From the NCBI GenBank assembly GCA_051201585.1, contig CP179198.1, positions 1,860,001 through 1,924,000 of the forward strand: a stretch of 64,000 bases of DNA. Reading direction: 5' to 3'. Below the pieces are notes generated by a model. The model searched no databases and was not told where the DNA came from. It worked only from the letters and a program-made list of their open reading frames with translations. This document shows positions 1-9,334 of this stretch, piece after piece (the first letter of the stretch is position 1; every line of letters begins with the position of its first letter). Both the position numbers and the translations under genes were made by a program. Origin of the DNA: UBA868 sp016776875. Its GTDB lineage: Bacteria; Pseudomonadota; Gammaproteobacteria; Arenicellales; UBA868.

Positions 1-90
1 CTGAATAACGGCAGGTCTATCTTGTTTTTTTAGTCTGGATAATTCATCCTGGAGTCGCTCAGCGCCATCAGGAGTCAATAGTACTCTCAT
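1..90 (-). CDS. greA: Transcription elongation factor GreA, N-terminal part (cut by window edge)
   Basis: The minus strand from 90 reads an open frame beginning MRVLLTPDGAERLQDELSRL and continuing past base 1. This matches the N-terminal coiled coil of GreA, which rescues backtracked RNA polymerase by stimulating transcript cleavage. Its ATG overlaps the carB stop codon (ATGA at 90-87), indicating translational coupling. The carA-carB-greA order is common in gammaproteobacteria, which supports the call although only about 30 residues are visible. Confidence 0.8.
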   Translation of the reverse strand, partial: MRVLLTPDGAERLQDELSRLKKQDRPAVIQ

Positions 91-1114
91 AATTCGACCG
101 TTTGATGAAGGGACTGGAGTCTGTTGATACTTGGGTTATTGCCCGCTTTGTGCGCCTCACAAGCGGCGCGTGCGCCCGCTAACGTCGTGAAATAGGCGAC
201 CTTATGGGTTAGCGCCTGCTGCCTGATGGTCTCTGAGTCCAATCGACTGTGTCTTGTCGCCGTCGTGTTCACAATTAAATCGTACTCACCATTCTTGATA
301 CTATCGACCACGTGTGGGCGACCCTCACTCACTTTATTAACGACAGAGGCGCGTAGTCCAGCTTGTTCCAGCGCCATCGCCGTTCCTTCGGTTGCTTCCA
401 AATCGAAACCATTCTCGCTCAGATACCGCGCGATGTCGACCACAGCGACCTGGTCCGGCGTTCGGACACTGATCAACGCCTTTCCACTCGCTGGAATCAG
501 TGTACCGGTCGCACGCTGAGCCTTTCGATACGCCTCCCCGAATGTCATGCCAATTCCCATCACTTCACCAGTACTCTTCATTTCAGGGCCTAAAATTGGA
601 TCCACCCCGGGGAATTTTATAAAAGGAAATACCGCCTCCTTTACTGAATAGTAAGAAGGACGAACCTCTCCATGGACACCTTGCTGTGCAAGTGACTGAC
701 CCGCCATCACCCGCGCACCTATCTTTGCGAGCGGTCTGGTGGTCGCCTTAGACACAAAAGGTACCGTTCGAGAAGCTCGCGGATTAACCTCAAGGACGTA
801 AATCTCCTCCCCTTTAACTGCGAACTGCACATTCATCAAGCCATTTACATTTAATGCCAAAGCCATCTCACGCGTCTGACGCGTTAACTCTTGCTGCGTT
901 TCGTCGCTTAATGCGAATGGTGGTAGCACACAAGCCGAATCACCTGAATGGACGCCCGCCTCCTCAATATGCTCCATAATGCCGCCAATCACTACATCGG
1001 TACCGTCACATACGGCGTCAACATCAACCTCAACCGCATCATTAAGAAAGCGATCGAGCAGAATCGGGGACTCGTTAGAGACTCGAAAAGCATCGCGCAA
1101 GTAACGCTCAAGCT
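87..1114 (-). CDS. carB: Carbamoyl-phosphate synthase large subunit, C-terminal fragment
   Basis: This is the last third of CarB, out of frame with the middle fragment because of one extra base at the AAGCTT at 1110-1115. It covers the end of the second ATP-grasp domain (IGGIMEHIEEAGVHSGDSA, EVNPRASRTVPFVSKAT) and the C-terminal MGS-like allosteric domain (EGRPHVVDSIKNGEYDLIVN). Sequence quality is normal, with no sign of decay beyond the single-base shift. Its stop overlaps the greA start. With the shifts repaired, the gene would encode a full-length CarB of about 1070 residues. Confidence 0.93.
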
Positions 1115-1770
1115 TCTTCTTTGGCGTGAACAATCTCCATGGCACGTCCGCCCAGCACATAAGACGGTCGTACGACCAACGGATAACCAATCTGTTCAGC
1201 CCGTTCAAGCGCCTGCTCTTCGGTGCTCGCCGTTCGGTTTGGAGGTTGGAGCAGTCCTAGACTCTCTATCAAGTCCTGAAAGTGCTCTCGATCTTCCGCT
1301 TGATGAATTGAGTCGGGAGAGGTGCCCAAAATAGGAACACCCGCCGCTTCCAACCCTCGGGAGAGTTTAAGTGGTGTTTGTCCGCCATACTGCACAATAA
1401 CTCCTGTTGGCATCTCTACAGCACAAATCTCCAACACGTCTTCCAGGGTAAGTGGTTCAAAATAAAGCCGGTCAGAGGTATCGTAGTCCGTGGACACGGT
1501 CTCAGGATTACAGTTAACCATTATTGTTTGGTAAGAGTCGGCCTGCAAAGCCAGCGACGCGTGGACGCAGCAGTAGTCAAACTCGATCCCCTGGCCGATT
1601 CGGTTTGGACCACCACCCAAGACAATAATTTTTGAGGATTGCTCGGGCAAAGCCTCGCACTCAACCTCGTAACTCGAATAAAGATACGCCGTTGGCGTTT
1701 CAAACTCACCAGCACACGAATCGACGCGTTTATAGACAGGACGCACTCCCAATTCATGACGTTTTGATCT
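1108..1770 (-). CDS. carB: Carbamoyl-phosphate synthase large subunit, middle fragment
   Basis: This is the middle piece of CarB, lying between two frameshifts. It holds the start of the second synthase half, including the nucleotide-binding stretch VLGGGPNRIGQGIEFDYCC and the block NCNPETVSTDYDTSDRLYFE. It ends in the ATP-grasp motif VVRPSYVLGGRAMEIV. The homologous frame begins just after the AAGCTT at 1771-1776 and stops at a TGA produced by the second extra base at 1110-1115. Any start codon inside this piece (for example a TTG at 1752) is probably an artefact of the broken frame. Confidence 0.92.
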   Translation of the reverse strand, partial: RSKRHELGVRPVYKRVDSCAGEFETPTAYLYSSYEVECEALPEQSSKIIVLGGGPNRIGQGIEFDYCCVHASLALQADSYQTIMVNCNPETVSTDYDTSDRLYFEPLTLEDVLEICAVEMPTGVIVQYGGQTPLKLSRGLEAAGVPILGTSPDSIHQAEDREHFQDLIESLGLLQPPNRTASTEEQALERAEQIGYPLVVRPSYVLGGRAMEIVHAKEEA

Positions 1771-3313
1771 AAGCTTCTACTTCACCCACGTTCAGCAACG
1801 CGGCGAGTCGAACGTCCGAGAAACCATCCCGCTTAAAGGCTCGAAACGTTTCCTGATTAATATCCTCAAGGCTTAAATTTTCAATGCGCTTTTCTGTTTG
1901 AATAAGTTCTTCAATTTGGGCAAGAAACCAAAGGTCGATACCGGTCAGCTTTTGAACCTCCGCTAAGCTGAATCCCTGCCGAAAAGCGTCTCCAATAAAC
2001 CACACCCGGCGAGCCCCGGGAACTCGAAGATAACTGGCCATATCATGAACATCGGCCTGATCTTCCTTTTCATCCCAAATCGGATCCAATCCAAAACTAC
2101 CAATCTCAAGACTACGAAGCGCTTTCTGGAATGATTCTTTGAACGTACGGCCAATCGCCATCACCTCACCCACTGACTTCATTTGCGTGGTGAGTGTTGA
2201 ATCTGCCTGCGGAAATTTCTCAAAATCAAACCGCGGGATTTTTGTAACGACATAGTCAATTGACGGCTCAAATGACGCCGGCGTCGCGCCACCGGTAATA
2301 TCGTTATCCAGCTCATCAAGCGTATAGCCGACCGCCAACTTTGCAGCGATCTTCGCAATCGGGAAACCCGTTGCCTTTGAGGCTAATGCGGAGGACCGGG
2401 ACACTCTTGGATTCATCTCTATGACAATCATCCTGCCAGTCGCAGGATCAATTGCAAACTGGACATTTGACCCGCCCGTATCAACACCAATCTCACGCAA
2501 CACGGCAATGCTCGCGTTTCGCATCAGTTGATATTCTTTATCTGTAAGTGTGAGCGCAGGGGCCACCGTGATCGAATCGCCCGTGTGAACACCCATCGCA
2601 TCAAAATTCTCAATCGAGCAAATAATAATGCAGTTATCTCGGCTATCTCGAACGACCTCCATTTCATACTCTTTCCAGCCGACAATACTTTCCTCAATCA
2701 GGAGTTCCGAGGTTGGCGATGCATCAAGCCCGCGGGCGCAAATCGCCTGGTATTCTTCCGCGTTGTAGGCGATACCCCCACCGCTACCCCCCAGAGTGAA
2801 AGACGGTCGGATGATCGCAGGAAAACCGATCTGCTCAAGCACCTTCATCGCATCGTCCATCGAATGCGCAAGATCTCCTTTCGCGACATCAAGACCAATT
2901 GCCTTCATCGCTATCCGAAAACGATCCCGATCCTCTGCTTTATCAATTGCATCGCGAGTCGCACCGATCATTTCGACGCCAAATTTTTCGAGCACGCCAT
3001 GTCGCACAAGATCTAACGAACAATTAAGGCCTGTCTGACCCCCCATCGTCGGAAGTAGCGCGTCTGGACGTTCCTTTTCAATAATTTGAGCCACAGTTTC
3101 CCAGGTAATTGGCTCTATATAAGTTGCATCAGCAAACTCTGGATCGGTCATGATGGTCGCCGGATTAGAATTGACCAAAATAACCCGATAGCCCTCTTCT
3201 CGGAGCGCTTTGCAAGCCTGGACCCCTGAATAATCGAACTCACACGCCTGACCAATAACAATGGGTCCTGCGCCAATCACTAACACCGATTGAATATCTA
3301 ACCGCTTAGGCAC
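1769..3313 (-). CDS. carB: Carbamoyl-phosphate synthase large subunit, N-terminal fragment
   Basis: CarB makes carbamoyl phosphate from bicarbonate, ammonia (channelled from CarA) and two ATP, feeding pyrimidine and arginine synthesis. This 514-residue piece contains the first synthase half: VLVIGAGPIVIGQACEFDYS near the start, the ATP-grasp block IIRPSFTLGGSGGGIAYN and EMNPRVSRSSALASKATG. The start is a GTG at 3313, overlapping the end of carA by 8 nt. The frame closes at a TAG created by one extra base at AAGCTT (1771-1776). Removing that base joins it smoothly to the middle fragment. Confidence 0.95.
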   Translation of the reverse strand: MPKRLDIQSVLVIGAGPIVIGQACEFDYSGVQACKALREEGYRVILVNSNPATIMTDPEFADATYIEPITWETVAQIIEKERPDALLPTMGGQTGLNCSLDLVRHGVLEKFGVEMIGATRDAIDKAEDRDRFRIAMKAIGLDVAKGDLAHSMDDAMKVLEQIGFPAIIRPSFTLGGSGGGIAYNAEEYQAICARGLDASPTSELLIEESIVGWKEYEMEVVRDSRDNCIIICSIENFDAMGVHTGDSITVAPALTLTDKEYQLMRNASIAVLREIGVDTGGSNVQFAIDPATGRMIVIEMNPRVSRSSALASKATGFPIAKIAAKLAVGYTLDELDNDITGGATPASFEPSIDYVVTKIPRFDFEKFPQADSTLTTQMKSVGEVMAIGRTFKESFQKALRSLEIGSFGLDPIWDEKEDQADVHDMASYLRVPGARRVWFIGDAFRQGFSLAEVQKLTGIDLWFLAQIEELIQTEKRIENLSLEDINQETFRAFKRDGFSDVRLAALLNVGEVEA

Positions 3314-4436
3314 TGAGATTATCCTTGTCCATCAAGGAAATAAACTGATCAAACAATCCAGTAATATCCTGCGGGCCAGGGCTCGCTTCGGGATGCCCCT
3401 GAAAGGAAAACGCAGGGGAATCATTCAATACAATGCCCTGAATCGAATCATCAAAAAGGGAGCGATGTGTAATTGATATATTTTTCGGAAGTGAGTCTGG
3501 GTCAACCGCGAAGCCATGGTTCTGGCTCGTAATCATCACCCGACTGGTCGCCAAATCAACCACCGGATGATTGGCGCCGTGATGACCAAATTTCATTTTT
3601 AGCGTGCGCCCACCCGCGGCAAGTGCTAATAGCTGGTGGCCCAGACAAATACCAAAAGTCGGAATCTTGCGAGAAATAATCTCCCTGATGGCCTCCACTG
3701 CGTAAGTGCAAGGCTCCGGGTCTCCTGGTCCATTCGACAGAAAAATACCATCGGGGTTTCGGGACAAAACATCGGCCGCGGACGTCTCGGCAGGCACAAC
3801 CTCTACCGCGCAACCGCGATCCGAGATCAGTCTCAAGATATTTTGCTTAATTCCAAAATCATAAGCCACTACGCGAAATTTTGTTTGCGCAACCTCTTGA
3901 ACACCCTTACCGAGTTGCCAACTGCCTTGGCTCCACTGGTATGGCGTTTTTGTGGTCACGGTCTTGGCAAGATCCATTCCCTTCAAACCAGCAAATTCAC
4001 GTGCAACCGAAAGCGCTCGGCCTTCATCAATTTTTCCAGCTTGAATACACCCGTTCTGAGCGCCCTTTTGACGAAGTAATCGGGTTAATTTACGCGTATC
4101 GATATCGCTAATGCCCACCACGCCTTGTCTCGTCAAATAATCGGTTAGGGTTTCGGTGGAGCGAAAATTGCTCAATAGATTTGGCAGGTCTCTCACAACA
4201 AGACCGCAGGCAAAAGCATGCTTAGCCTCGATATCTTCGTCATTCGCGCCGACATTACCAACGTGCGGGCAAGTTAGCGTGACGATCTGCTGCGCGTAGG
4301 AAGGATCAGAGACGATCTCTTGGTATCCTGTCATCGAGGTATTAAAAACCACTTCGCCGACTGTTTCGGCGAGCGCTCCAATCGACCGCCCGCGAAATAC
4401 AGTACCGTCCTCCAGTACGAGGATCGCGGGTATCAC
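3306..4436 (-). CDS. carA: Carbamoyl-phosphate synthase small (glutaminase) subunit
   Basis: CarA hydrolyses glutamine and passes ammonia to CarB. The 376-residue protein has the CPSase small-chain N-domain (GYQEIVSDPSYAQQIVTLT) and a class I glutamine amidotransferase C-domain. That domain has nucleophile Cys264 in FGICLGHQLL and partners His348/Glu350 in GHPEASPGP. The start is a GTG at 4436, preceded by GAGGGA four bases upstream. The gene overlaps carB by 8 nt. A terminator-like hairpin lies between it and dapB, so carAB-greA is probably its own transcription unit. Confidence 0.97.
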   Translation of the reverse strand: MIPAILVLEDGTVFRGRSIGALAETVGEVVFNTSMTGYQEIVSDPSYAQQIVTLTCPHVGNVGANDEDIEAKHAFACGLVVRDLPNLLSNFRSTETLTDYLTRQGVVGISDIDTRKLTRLLRQKGAQNGCIQAGKIDEGRALSVAREFAGLKGMDLAKTVTTKTPYQWSQGSWQLGKGVQEVAQTKFRVVAYDFGIKQNILRLISDRGCAVEVVPAETSAADVLSRNPDGIFLSNGPGDPEPCTYAVEAIREIISRKIPTFGICLGHQLLALAAGGRTLKMKFGHHGANHPVVDLATSRVMITSQNHGFAVDPDSLPKNISITHRSLFDDSIQGIVLNDSPAFSFQGHPEASPGPQDITGLFDQFISLMDKDNLSA

Positions 4437-4460
4437 GTTATCCCTCGATCAATCAGGCAT

Positions 4461-4495
4461 AAAAAAAGGAGGACCTCCGGTGAGATTCTCCTTTT
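4461..4495 (-). terminator. Probable intrinsic terminator after dapB / leader hairpin before carA
   Basis: On the minus strand, arm AAAAGGAG (4495-4488) pairs with CTCCTTTT (4471-4464) and is followed by further T residues to 4461. It sits about 65 nt after the dapB stop and 25 nt before the carA start. It could therefore end the dapB transcript or act as a leader attenuator for carAB. An overlapping GGAGGTCC segment in the loop could form an alternative pairing. Confidence 0.5.
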
Positions 4496-4560
4496 CGAAA
4501 AATTTTTTTGATGCCTCATTTCAAGGACAGTATTCTATCGATTCTGACCCAAAACATCAA

Positions 4561-5370
4561 TCAACCGGTGACATCTTTTATACCCAACACATCTTGCATG
4601 TCGAATAAACCTACATCCTGATCTGATACCCAGACCGTGCTTCGAATCGCGCCCAAAGCATAAATTTCGCGACTGGTCGCTTTATGCACAATCTCCACGC
4701 GCTCGCCCGCTCCCGCAAACCAAACGCTGTGCTCGCCAACAACATCAGCCGCGCGAATCGTTGAGAAACCAATCTCGCGGTCTGCCCGCGGCCCAACAGC
4801 ACCCTCGCGCGCGAAAACCCCATAGTCAGATAGGTTTCTACCCAGCGCCTTAGCAACCACTTCACCCATTTTCAGAGCTGTGCCTGATGGCGCATCAACC
4901 TTATGACGATGATGGGCCTCAATCACTTCAATATCTGCATCATTGCCAAAAGCTTTAGCCGCGACCTCAAGAAGTTTTAAGGTGATGTTCACACCCACAC
5001 TCATATTTGGCGCCCAAACGATAGCAATCTTTTCAGCGATGCTGCGGATATGTTCCTGCTGCTCAACACTGAAACCAGTGGTTCCAATGACCGCCTTTAT
5101 ACCGTTGTCCGCACAGTAGTGAAGATTATTCAGTGTTGATTCAGGGGATGTAAAGTCGATCAGCACATCAAAAGGAGGTCCCGCGATTCCCTCGCCAACA
5201 CTGAGTTGGGACGATTGAATGTCCGCTAAAGCGCAGGCAGAACGGCCCACTGACTCATGATCGGGACGTTCAAATACATGCACAACCGATACCCGGTCGT
5301 CCGCGTCTCCTGCAGACAAAAGTGCTCGGCCCATTCGACCAGCACCGCCTGCTATTGCTATACGAATCAT
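4561..5370 (-). CDS. dapB: 4-hydroxy-tetrahydrodipicolinate reductase
   Basis: DapB performs the NAD(P)H-dependent step to tetrahydrodipicolinate in lysine and meso-diaminopimelate synthesis. The 269-residue protein starts with the dinucleotide-binding loop IAGGAGRMGRAL. It carries the family signature EAHHRHKVDAPSGTAL around residues 151-166, with catalytic His153/His154 and Lys157. The ATG at 5370 is the only sensible start. It lies 34 nt downstream of mdh on the same strand and may be co-transcribed with it. Confidence 0.97.
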   Translation of the reverse strand: MIRIAIAGGAGRMGRALLSAGDADDRVSVVHVFERPDHESVGRSACALADIQSSQLSVGEGIAGPPFDVLIDFTSPESTLNNLHYCADNGIKAVIGTTGFSVEQQEHIRSIAEKIAIVWAPNMSVGVNITLKLLEVAAKAFGNDADIEVIEAHHRHKVDAPSGTALKMGEVVAKALGRNLSDYGVFAREGAVGPRADREIGFSTIRAADVVGEHSVWFAGAGERVEIVHKATSREIYALGAIRSTVWVSDQDVGLFDMQDVLGIKDVTG

Positions 5371-5404
5371 ATTGAAGCTCTCAATGAGTTGGGGGCAAGG
5401 TAAA

Positions 5405-6385
5405 TCAGCCTAGCAAATTTTTGACCCCATCACGCTCCTCGCGTAATTCCTGCTCCGTTGCACGCATCCGCTCTTCACTAAACTCATTTATATCCAACCC
5501 CGTAACAATCGAATACTTGCCGCCTGCGCAACGCACGGGAAAGGAATAAATCAATCCAGATTCGATTCCATAATCTCCCGTCGACGGAATTGCCATACTG
5601 ACCCAATCCCCTTCTGCTGTTCCATTAACCCAGGTATGCATATGATCGATCGCAGCAGACGCTGCAGAAGCAGCACTCGATGCGCCTCGCGCATTTATGA
5701 TTGCCGCCCCTCTTTGCTGGACGGTTGGAATGAAATCTTTAACAATCCATTCCTGATCAACCAGGTCAATCGCATTCTTGCCTGCAACAGTAGTGTGATG
5801 GATATCAGGATATTGGGTTGCGGAGTGATTTCCCCAAATCGTTATTCTCGAGATATCTGTTGCTGCGCTATCTGTTTTTTCTGCCAACTGGCTAATCGCC
5901 CGATTATGATCAAGACGAGTCATTGCGGTGAATTGACCCGGATCAATGTCTGGCGCGTTGGCCGACGCGATCAACGCGTTAGTGTTGGCGGGATTTCCGA
6001 CAACCAAAACGCGGACATCACGATTCGCACTCTTGTTAAGCGCTTGACCCTGGACTGAGAATATTTTTGCATTTTCTGCCAGAAGATCTTTTCTCTCCAT
6101 GCCGGGACCTCTTGGGCGAGCTCCCACCAACATTGCAAAATTGATATCTTTAAACGCCACTACGGGATCATCCGAGCACTCAACAGATTGAAGAAGCGGA
6201 AAAGCGCAGTCATCAAGCTCCATGACAACCCCTTTCAGGGCATCCATCGCAGGCGGAATCTCCAATAACTGCAGAATAATGGGTTGATCGGGACCCAACA
6301 TATCTCCCGCTGCAATGCGAAAAAGCATGGCATAACTAATTTGCCCAGCGGCACCCGTGACCGCAACTCTTACCGGTTTCTTCAT
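5405..6385 (-). CDS. mdh: Malate dehydrogenase (NAD-dependent)
   Basis: This is the TCA-cycle enzyme interconverting malate and oxaloacetate. It has the NAD-binding TGAAGQISYAM, the loop ARPRGPGMERKDLL with substrate arginines, VVGNPANTNA, and the catalytic Asp/His pair in LDHNRA and IWGNHSATQYPD (His about 187). It is about 326 residues, the size of the cytosolic-type MDH group. The ATG at 6385 is preferred over a TTG two codons upstream because a GGAG lies at suitable spacing before it. A perfect TATAAT about 170 bp upstream may be its promoter. Confidence 0.96.
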   Translation of the reverse strand: MKKPVRVAVTGAAGQISYAMLFRIAAGDMLGPDQPIILQLLEIPPAMDALKGVVMELDDCAFPLLQSVECSDDPVVAFKDINFAMLVGARPRGPGMERKDLLAENAKIFSVQGQALNKSANRDVRVLVVGNPANTNALIASANAPDIDPGQFTAMTRLDHNRAISQLAEKTDSAATDISRITIWGNHSATQYPDIHHTTVAGKNAIDLVDQEWIVKDFIPTVQQRGAAIINARGASSAASAASAAIDHMHTWVNGTAEGDWVSMAIPSTGDYGIESGLIYSFPVRCAGGKYSIVTGLDINEFSEERMRATEQELREERDGVKNLLG

Positions 6386-6694
6386 GAACAATGCTCCAGA
6401 TTCTGAGATGAACTCGTGGTGATTGAGAATGAGGCTCTGGTTTCTATTTAAAAACCCGCTCAGACGGCGACATTCGGGGCTATTGCCGACGACAGCACAA
6501 CAACCTGGCTCAATTCATCAAACTCGCGAAATATTGAGAAATAATCTAATGGGAAATTATAGCGTTTTTCTGAGGACATTACGCTTCGCCGCACTTTGTC
6601 ACATGGCGGGATAAAAAATTTGATCAAGCTGACACGGGTATGTCCGACATCCAAGAAAACACCTCGGTTATGTTCCCCGAGCGCTGATGACACC
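6386..6694. other. Intergenic region between mdh and the Usp gene
   Basis: This 309-bp gap between two minus-strand genes has no convincing coding sequence; the open frames in it lack start signals and family resemblance. The only landmark I can support is a perfect minus-strand TATAAT at 6561-6556, compatible with an mdh promoter. No hairpin with a T-tract was seen after the Usp gene. Confidence 0.5.
6556..6561 (-). promoter_or_regulatory. Possible -10 element for mdh
   Basis: The minus strand has a perfect TATAAT at 6561-6556, in the context CGCTATAATTT, about 170 nt before the mdh ATG. The hexamer 17 bp upstream (GCGTAA) is a poor -35 match, so an activator or an alternative promoter could be used. 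Confidence 0.35.
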
Positions 6695-7543
6695 TTAATG
6701 ACAGAGAATGACGGGGCACTTTGCGTGGTTAAAAATCTCACTGGTGGGGCCTCCGAAAACCAACTGACGAAGTCGACTGTGAGTAAATGCGCCTTTTATA
6801 ATCAGGTCGGCCTTAAATGCCTCAGCTTCAGCAACAATAGTCTGACCAACAGTTGAGCCAGAGGCATCACGTTTTACAGCTTCGGCCTTAAACCCACTCG
6901 CCCTTAGATGCGACGTAATCAGATCGACATCAGGTCCGGAAGTCATCCCGCCTTCAACAGACAGGACTCGTAACGCCTCACATGCGCCCAACAGGGGTCT
7001 CGCCGCACTTAGGGCTCTCGCAGTCTCAGTGCTGCCATTCCAGGCTACAAGAATTCTTTTGCCAATCGTTTCTGGAACATCATTGCTGACCAACAAAAGA
7101 GGGCGGCCACTTTCAAATAACAACGCCTCTGCCGTACTTTTCCAGTCAACGTTAGCACTTTCAAGATCACGATGGAGCACGCTAATCCCAAAGGCTCTGG
7201 CATACTCACCGATCCCCTCGGGGCCGGTACCGATCATTTCTGTCCATCCCGCCCGAAGCCCTTCTCCGTCGATGTCGCTGACCGGAATATCGTGAGATTT
7301 TACTAATTCATTAAATTTCCGATGCGCCAATGAGGCCTGCTGTCGACCCTCCTCTTCGAACTCAGCCAGATAGTCTCCCGGTAGCGTAATTCCTTCACCA
7401 GCGATTATGGGCAATACTTGCCGGCAAAAAGCGCCCTCGATATAAGCGCCATTCTCTGCTGCCAATTTTTTAGCCGCATCAATGGCGGGCGCCGTCGGCT
7501 GAGTATTATTAAAGGGTACTAATATTGTTCGTAATCCGGGCAT
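6695..7543 (-). CDS. Universal stress protein (UspA family, tandem-length)
   Basis: This 282-residue cytoplasmic protein has two UspA-like halves. The first begins RTILVPFNNTQPTAPAIDAA. The second begins RILVAWNGSTETARALSAA and ends with the ATP-binding-type tail GAFTHSRLRQLVFGGPTSEI. Usp proteins bind nucleotides and aid survival under stress; the specific role here is unknown. It is transcribed in the same direction as rnd, 51 nt downstream of it, so the two may share a transcript. Confidence 0.9.
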   Translation of the reverse strand: MPGLRTILVPFNNTQPTAPAIDAAKKLAAENGAYIEGAFCRQVLPIIAGEGITLPGDYLAEFEEEGRQQASLAHRKFNELVKSHDIPVSDIDGEGLRAGWTEMIGTGPEGIGEYARAFGISVLHRDLESANVDWKSTAEALLFESGRPLLLVSNDVPETIGKRILVAWNGSTETARALSAARPLLGACEALRVLSVEGGMTSGPDVDLITSHLRASGFKAEAVKRDASGSTVGQTIVAEAEAFKADLIIKGAFTHSRLRQLVFGGPTSEIFNHAKCPVILCH

Positions 7544-7594
7544 GCTTTACCTCCATCAACTACTTTTAATTACAAATATTGTACCAAGAGCTGA

Positions 7595-8710
7595 CTAGTT
7601 AGTGCCGAATGCCATTTTAGACAGCAGTTCGCCCGCAAATTCTTTACGCCAACCCGACATTAATCGCAGGTCAAGACAGCCGCCCGCGAGCGCACGTATG
7701 TCGTCCCGCCGGGCAACAAGTGAGGTTGGAACCGAAGCCGCTTCACACAATTCACCGAGCCGCTTCCACAGCCGGTTACCCAATGCCTTTGTCTCGGAGT
7801 CCTGTTGAGGCGACAGACTAAAAGGCTTAAACGATGGTGCAGCGTTTTCTCCGTCGCGAATCGCTTTGAGAATCTGCTCCCCCTGATGCTTGATCGTTCC
7901 TGCTTCAAGATCTTGAATGCGGTCGAGGGCACTGAGCGTCTTGGGACGTATCTGTGCGAGCGAAACAATTACACTTGTCGCCAAAATCCATTCTCGAGGC
8001 CGATCTTTTCGACGTGCACGCTCTTCCCGCCATCGCGCAAGGGCATGAGCAACACTTTGGGTGGTCCGATCAAACTTACGACAGGCCTTTGCGACTTTTT
8101 CTATCGCGACCGGATCATTACCCGAAAGATCTCGAGAAACAAGAGTAGAGCATTCCTCTGTCAGCCATGTGGTACGGGATGCCTTTTCGAGCATTTCCAG
8201 CAGGTGCGTGTAAAGATCATCTAGGTACTCAACATCGTCGATTGCATAAAGAATTTCATCGTCCGTTAAGGGACGACGACCCCAAGGTGTACGAGTAAAA
8301 GCCTTGGAAAGCTGGACATCGCATATCTCTTTCACCAAATGGCCGTATCCAATCTGATCGCCATAACCCGTTAATGCCGCTGCGATCTGGGTATCAAAAA
8401 TACTCGAAAGCGTGACGCTGAGTGAGTGCTGGAGAACTTCAAGATCCTGCCGAGCCGAATGAAAAATTTTCAAAGTGCCTGAATCCTCAAAGAGCCGACA
8501 CAGGGGATTCAAATCCAGATCCACCAACGGATCAATACAAACAGAGTGCCGCGGGATCGCAATCTGGATTAGGCAAAGCTTTGGGTAAAATGTGCGCACT
8601 CTTTCGAACTCGGTATCTACTGCAATCCATGCGGAACCAGTTGCCTCATTAACAAAGCCTTCAAGAGCGCTCTGATCGTTGATATAAGTTTGTTTCTTAA
8701 TGGTGCGCAA
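7595..8710 (-). CDS. rnd: Ribonuclease D
   Basis: This is a 3'-5' exoribonuclease that trims tRNA precursors and other stable RNAs. It is a DEDD-type nuclease with Asp32/Glu34 in AVDTEFERV, Asp89 in FHSARQDLEVL and Tyr155/Asp159 in YAIDDVEYL. C-terminal HRDC-like helices follow (FKPFSLSPQQ onward is less conserved). At 371 residues it has the usual length. The start appears to be a TTG at 8710, because an AAGGAG lies six bases before it; no upstream ATG fits. Confidence 0.95.
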   Translation of the reverse strand: MRTIKKQTYINDQSALEGFVNEATGSAWIAVDTEFERVRTFYPKLCLIQIAIPRHSVCIDPLVDLDLNPLCRLFEDSGTLKIFHSARQDLEVLQHSLSVTLSSIFDTQIAAALTGYGDQIGYGHLVKEICDVQLSKAFTRTPWGRRPLTDDEILYAIDDVEYLDDLYTHLLEMLEKASRTTWLTEECSTLVSRDLSGNDPVAIEKVAKACRKFDRTTQSVAHALARWREERARRKDRPREWILATSVIVSLAQIRPKTLSALDRIQDLEAGTIKHQGEQILKAIRDGENAAPSFKPFSLSPQQDSETKALGNRLWKRLGELCEAASVPTSLVARRDDIRALAGGCLDLRLMSGWRKEFAGELLSKMAFGTN

Positions 8711-8803
8711 AGGATCTCCTTGACCTCTAGGGATGCTAGAAATGCCTAAAAAATTTACCGCCTAATGATATTATCGCTCATCCACAAACTGATCTGAATT
8801 CCA

Positions 8804-9334
8804 ATGATTCAAATTCTTCAATTGTTTGTTCGACTTTGTCTTTTTCAGGGTCAAGCACATGACGTGCCACGCTCTGAAGTACTGCTATTCATTGCAGGAT
8901 TGGCAGCAATTATTAGCAACTCTGTAAACGCAATCCCTAATATGGGCGTGTTCAGCGGTATCCTTCTCTCAATTGGTCAGGTTCTACTCTTTGCCGTACT
9001 CATTAGCCTGATCCTCAAAATCCGAGGAATGGGAGAGCGCGCAATACAAGCGTTGACGGGTATGTTTGGTGCGACAACGCTTCTCCAACTTATCGCACTC
9101 CCGTTTTTTAGTTGGCATGAAAAATTGCTCCCTGACGATCCCAATATCGAAATGGCGCTAACCACCCCTTTGATTATTACTGCAGGAATCGCTATCTGGT
9201 CGCTTGCTGTCATGACATCCATACTTCGCCAGACCATGGAAACAAAAAACGGCGTCGCTTTTCTTCTCATTATTGGCTGTCAATCTGCAGTAATGTTTGT
9301 CATTATGAACCTCAGCGGTAATGCATCGGGTTGA
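8804..9334 (+). CDS. Small integral membrane protein, unknown function
   Basis: This 176-residue protein has about four or five hydrophobic segments: VLLFIAGLAAIISNSV, GILLSIGQVLLFAVLISLIL, ALTGMFGATTLLQLIALPFF, PLIITAGIAIWSLAVM and FLLIIGCQSAVMFVIM. I do not recognise a family with confidence; the layout recalls Yip1-like membrane proteins. Its stop codon overlaps the TTG start of mpl (TTGA), so the two are probably co-translated. That suggests, but does not prove, an envelope-related role. Confidence 0.75.
   Translation: MIQILQLFVRLCLFQGQAHDVPRSEVLLFIAGLAAIISNSVNAIPNMGVFSGILLSIGQVLLFAVLISLILKIRGMGERAIQALTGMFGATTLLQLIALPFFSWHEKLLPDDPNIEMALTTPLIITAGIAIWSLAVMTSILRQTMETKNGVAFLLIIGCQSAVMFVIMNLSGNASG

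Noticed and set aside
948..1334. Plus-strand open frame of 128 codons antisense to carB
   Set aside because: It lies wholly opposite well-conserved carB sequence, has no ribosome-binding site and no recognisable motif; it is a coding shadow.
1769..3313. carB as a true pseudogene or naturally split enzyme
   Set aside because: All fragments are fully conserved and only single-base shifts at AGCT separate them. Split CarB proteins exist in some lineages, but the breaks here fall within conserved domain sequence and produce unrelated frame tails.
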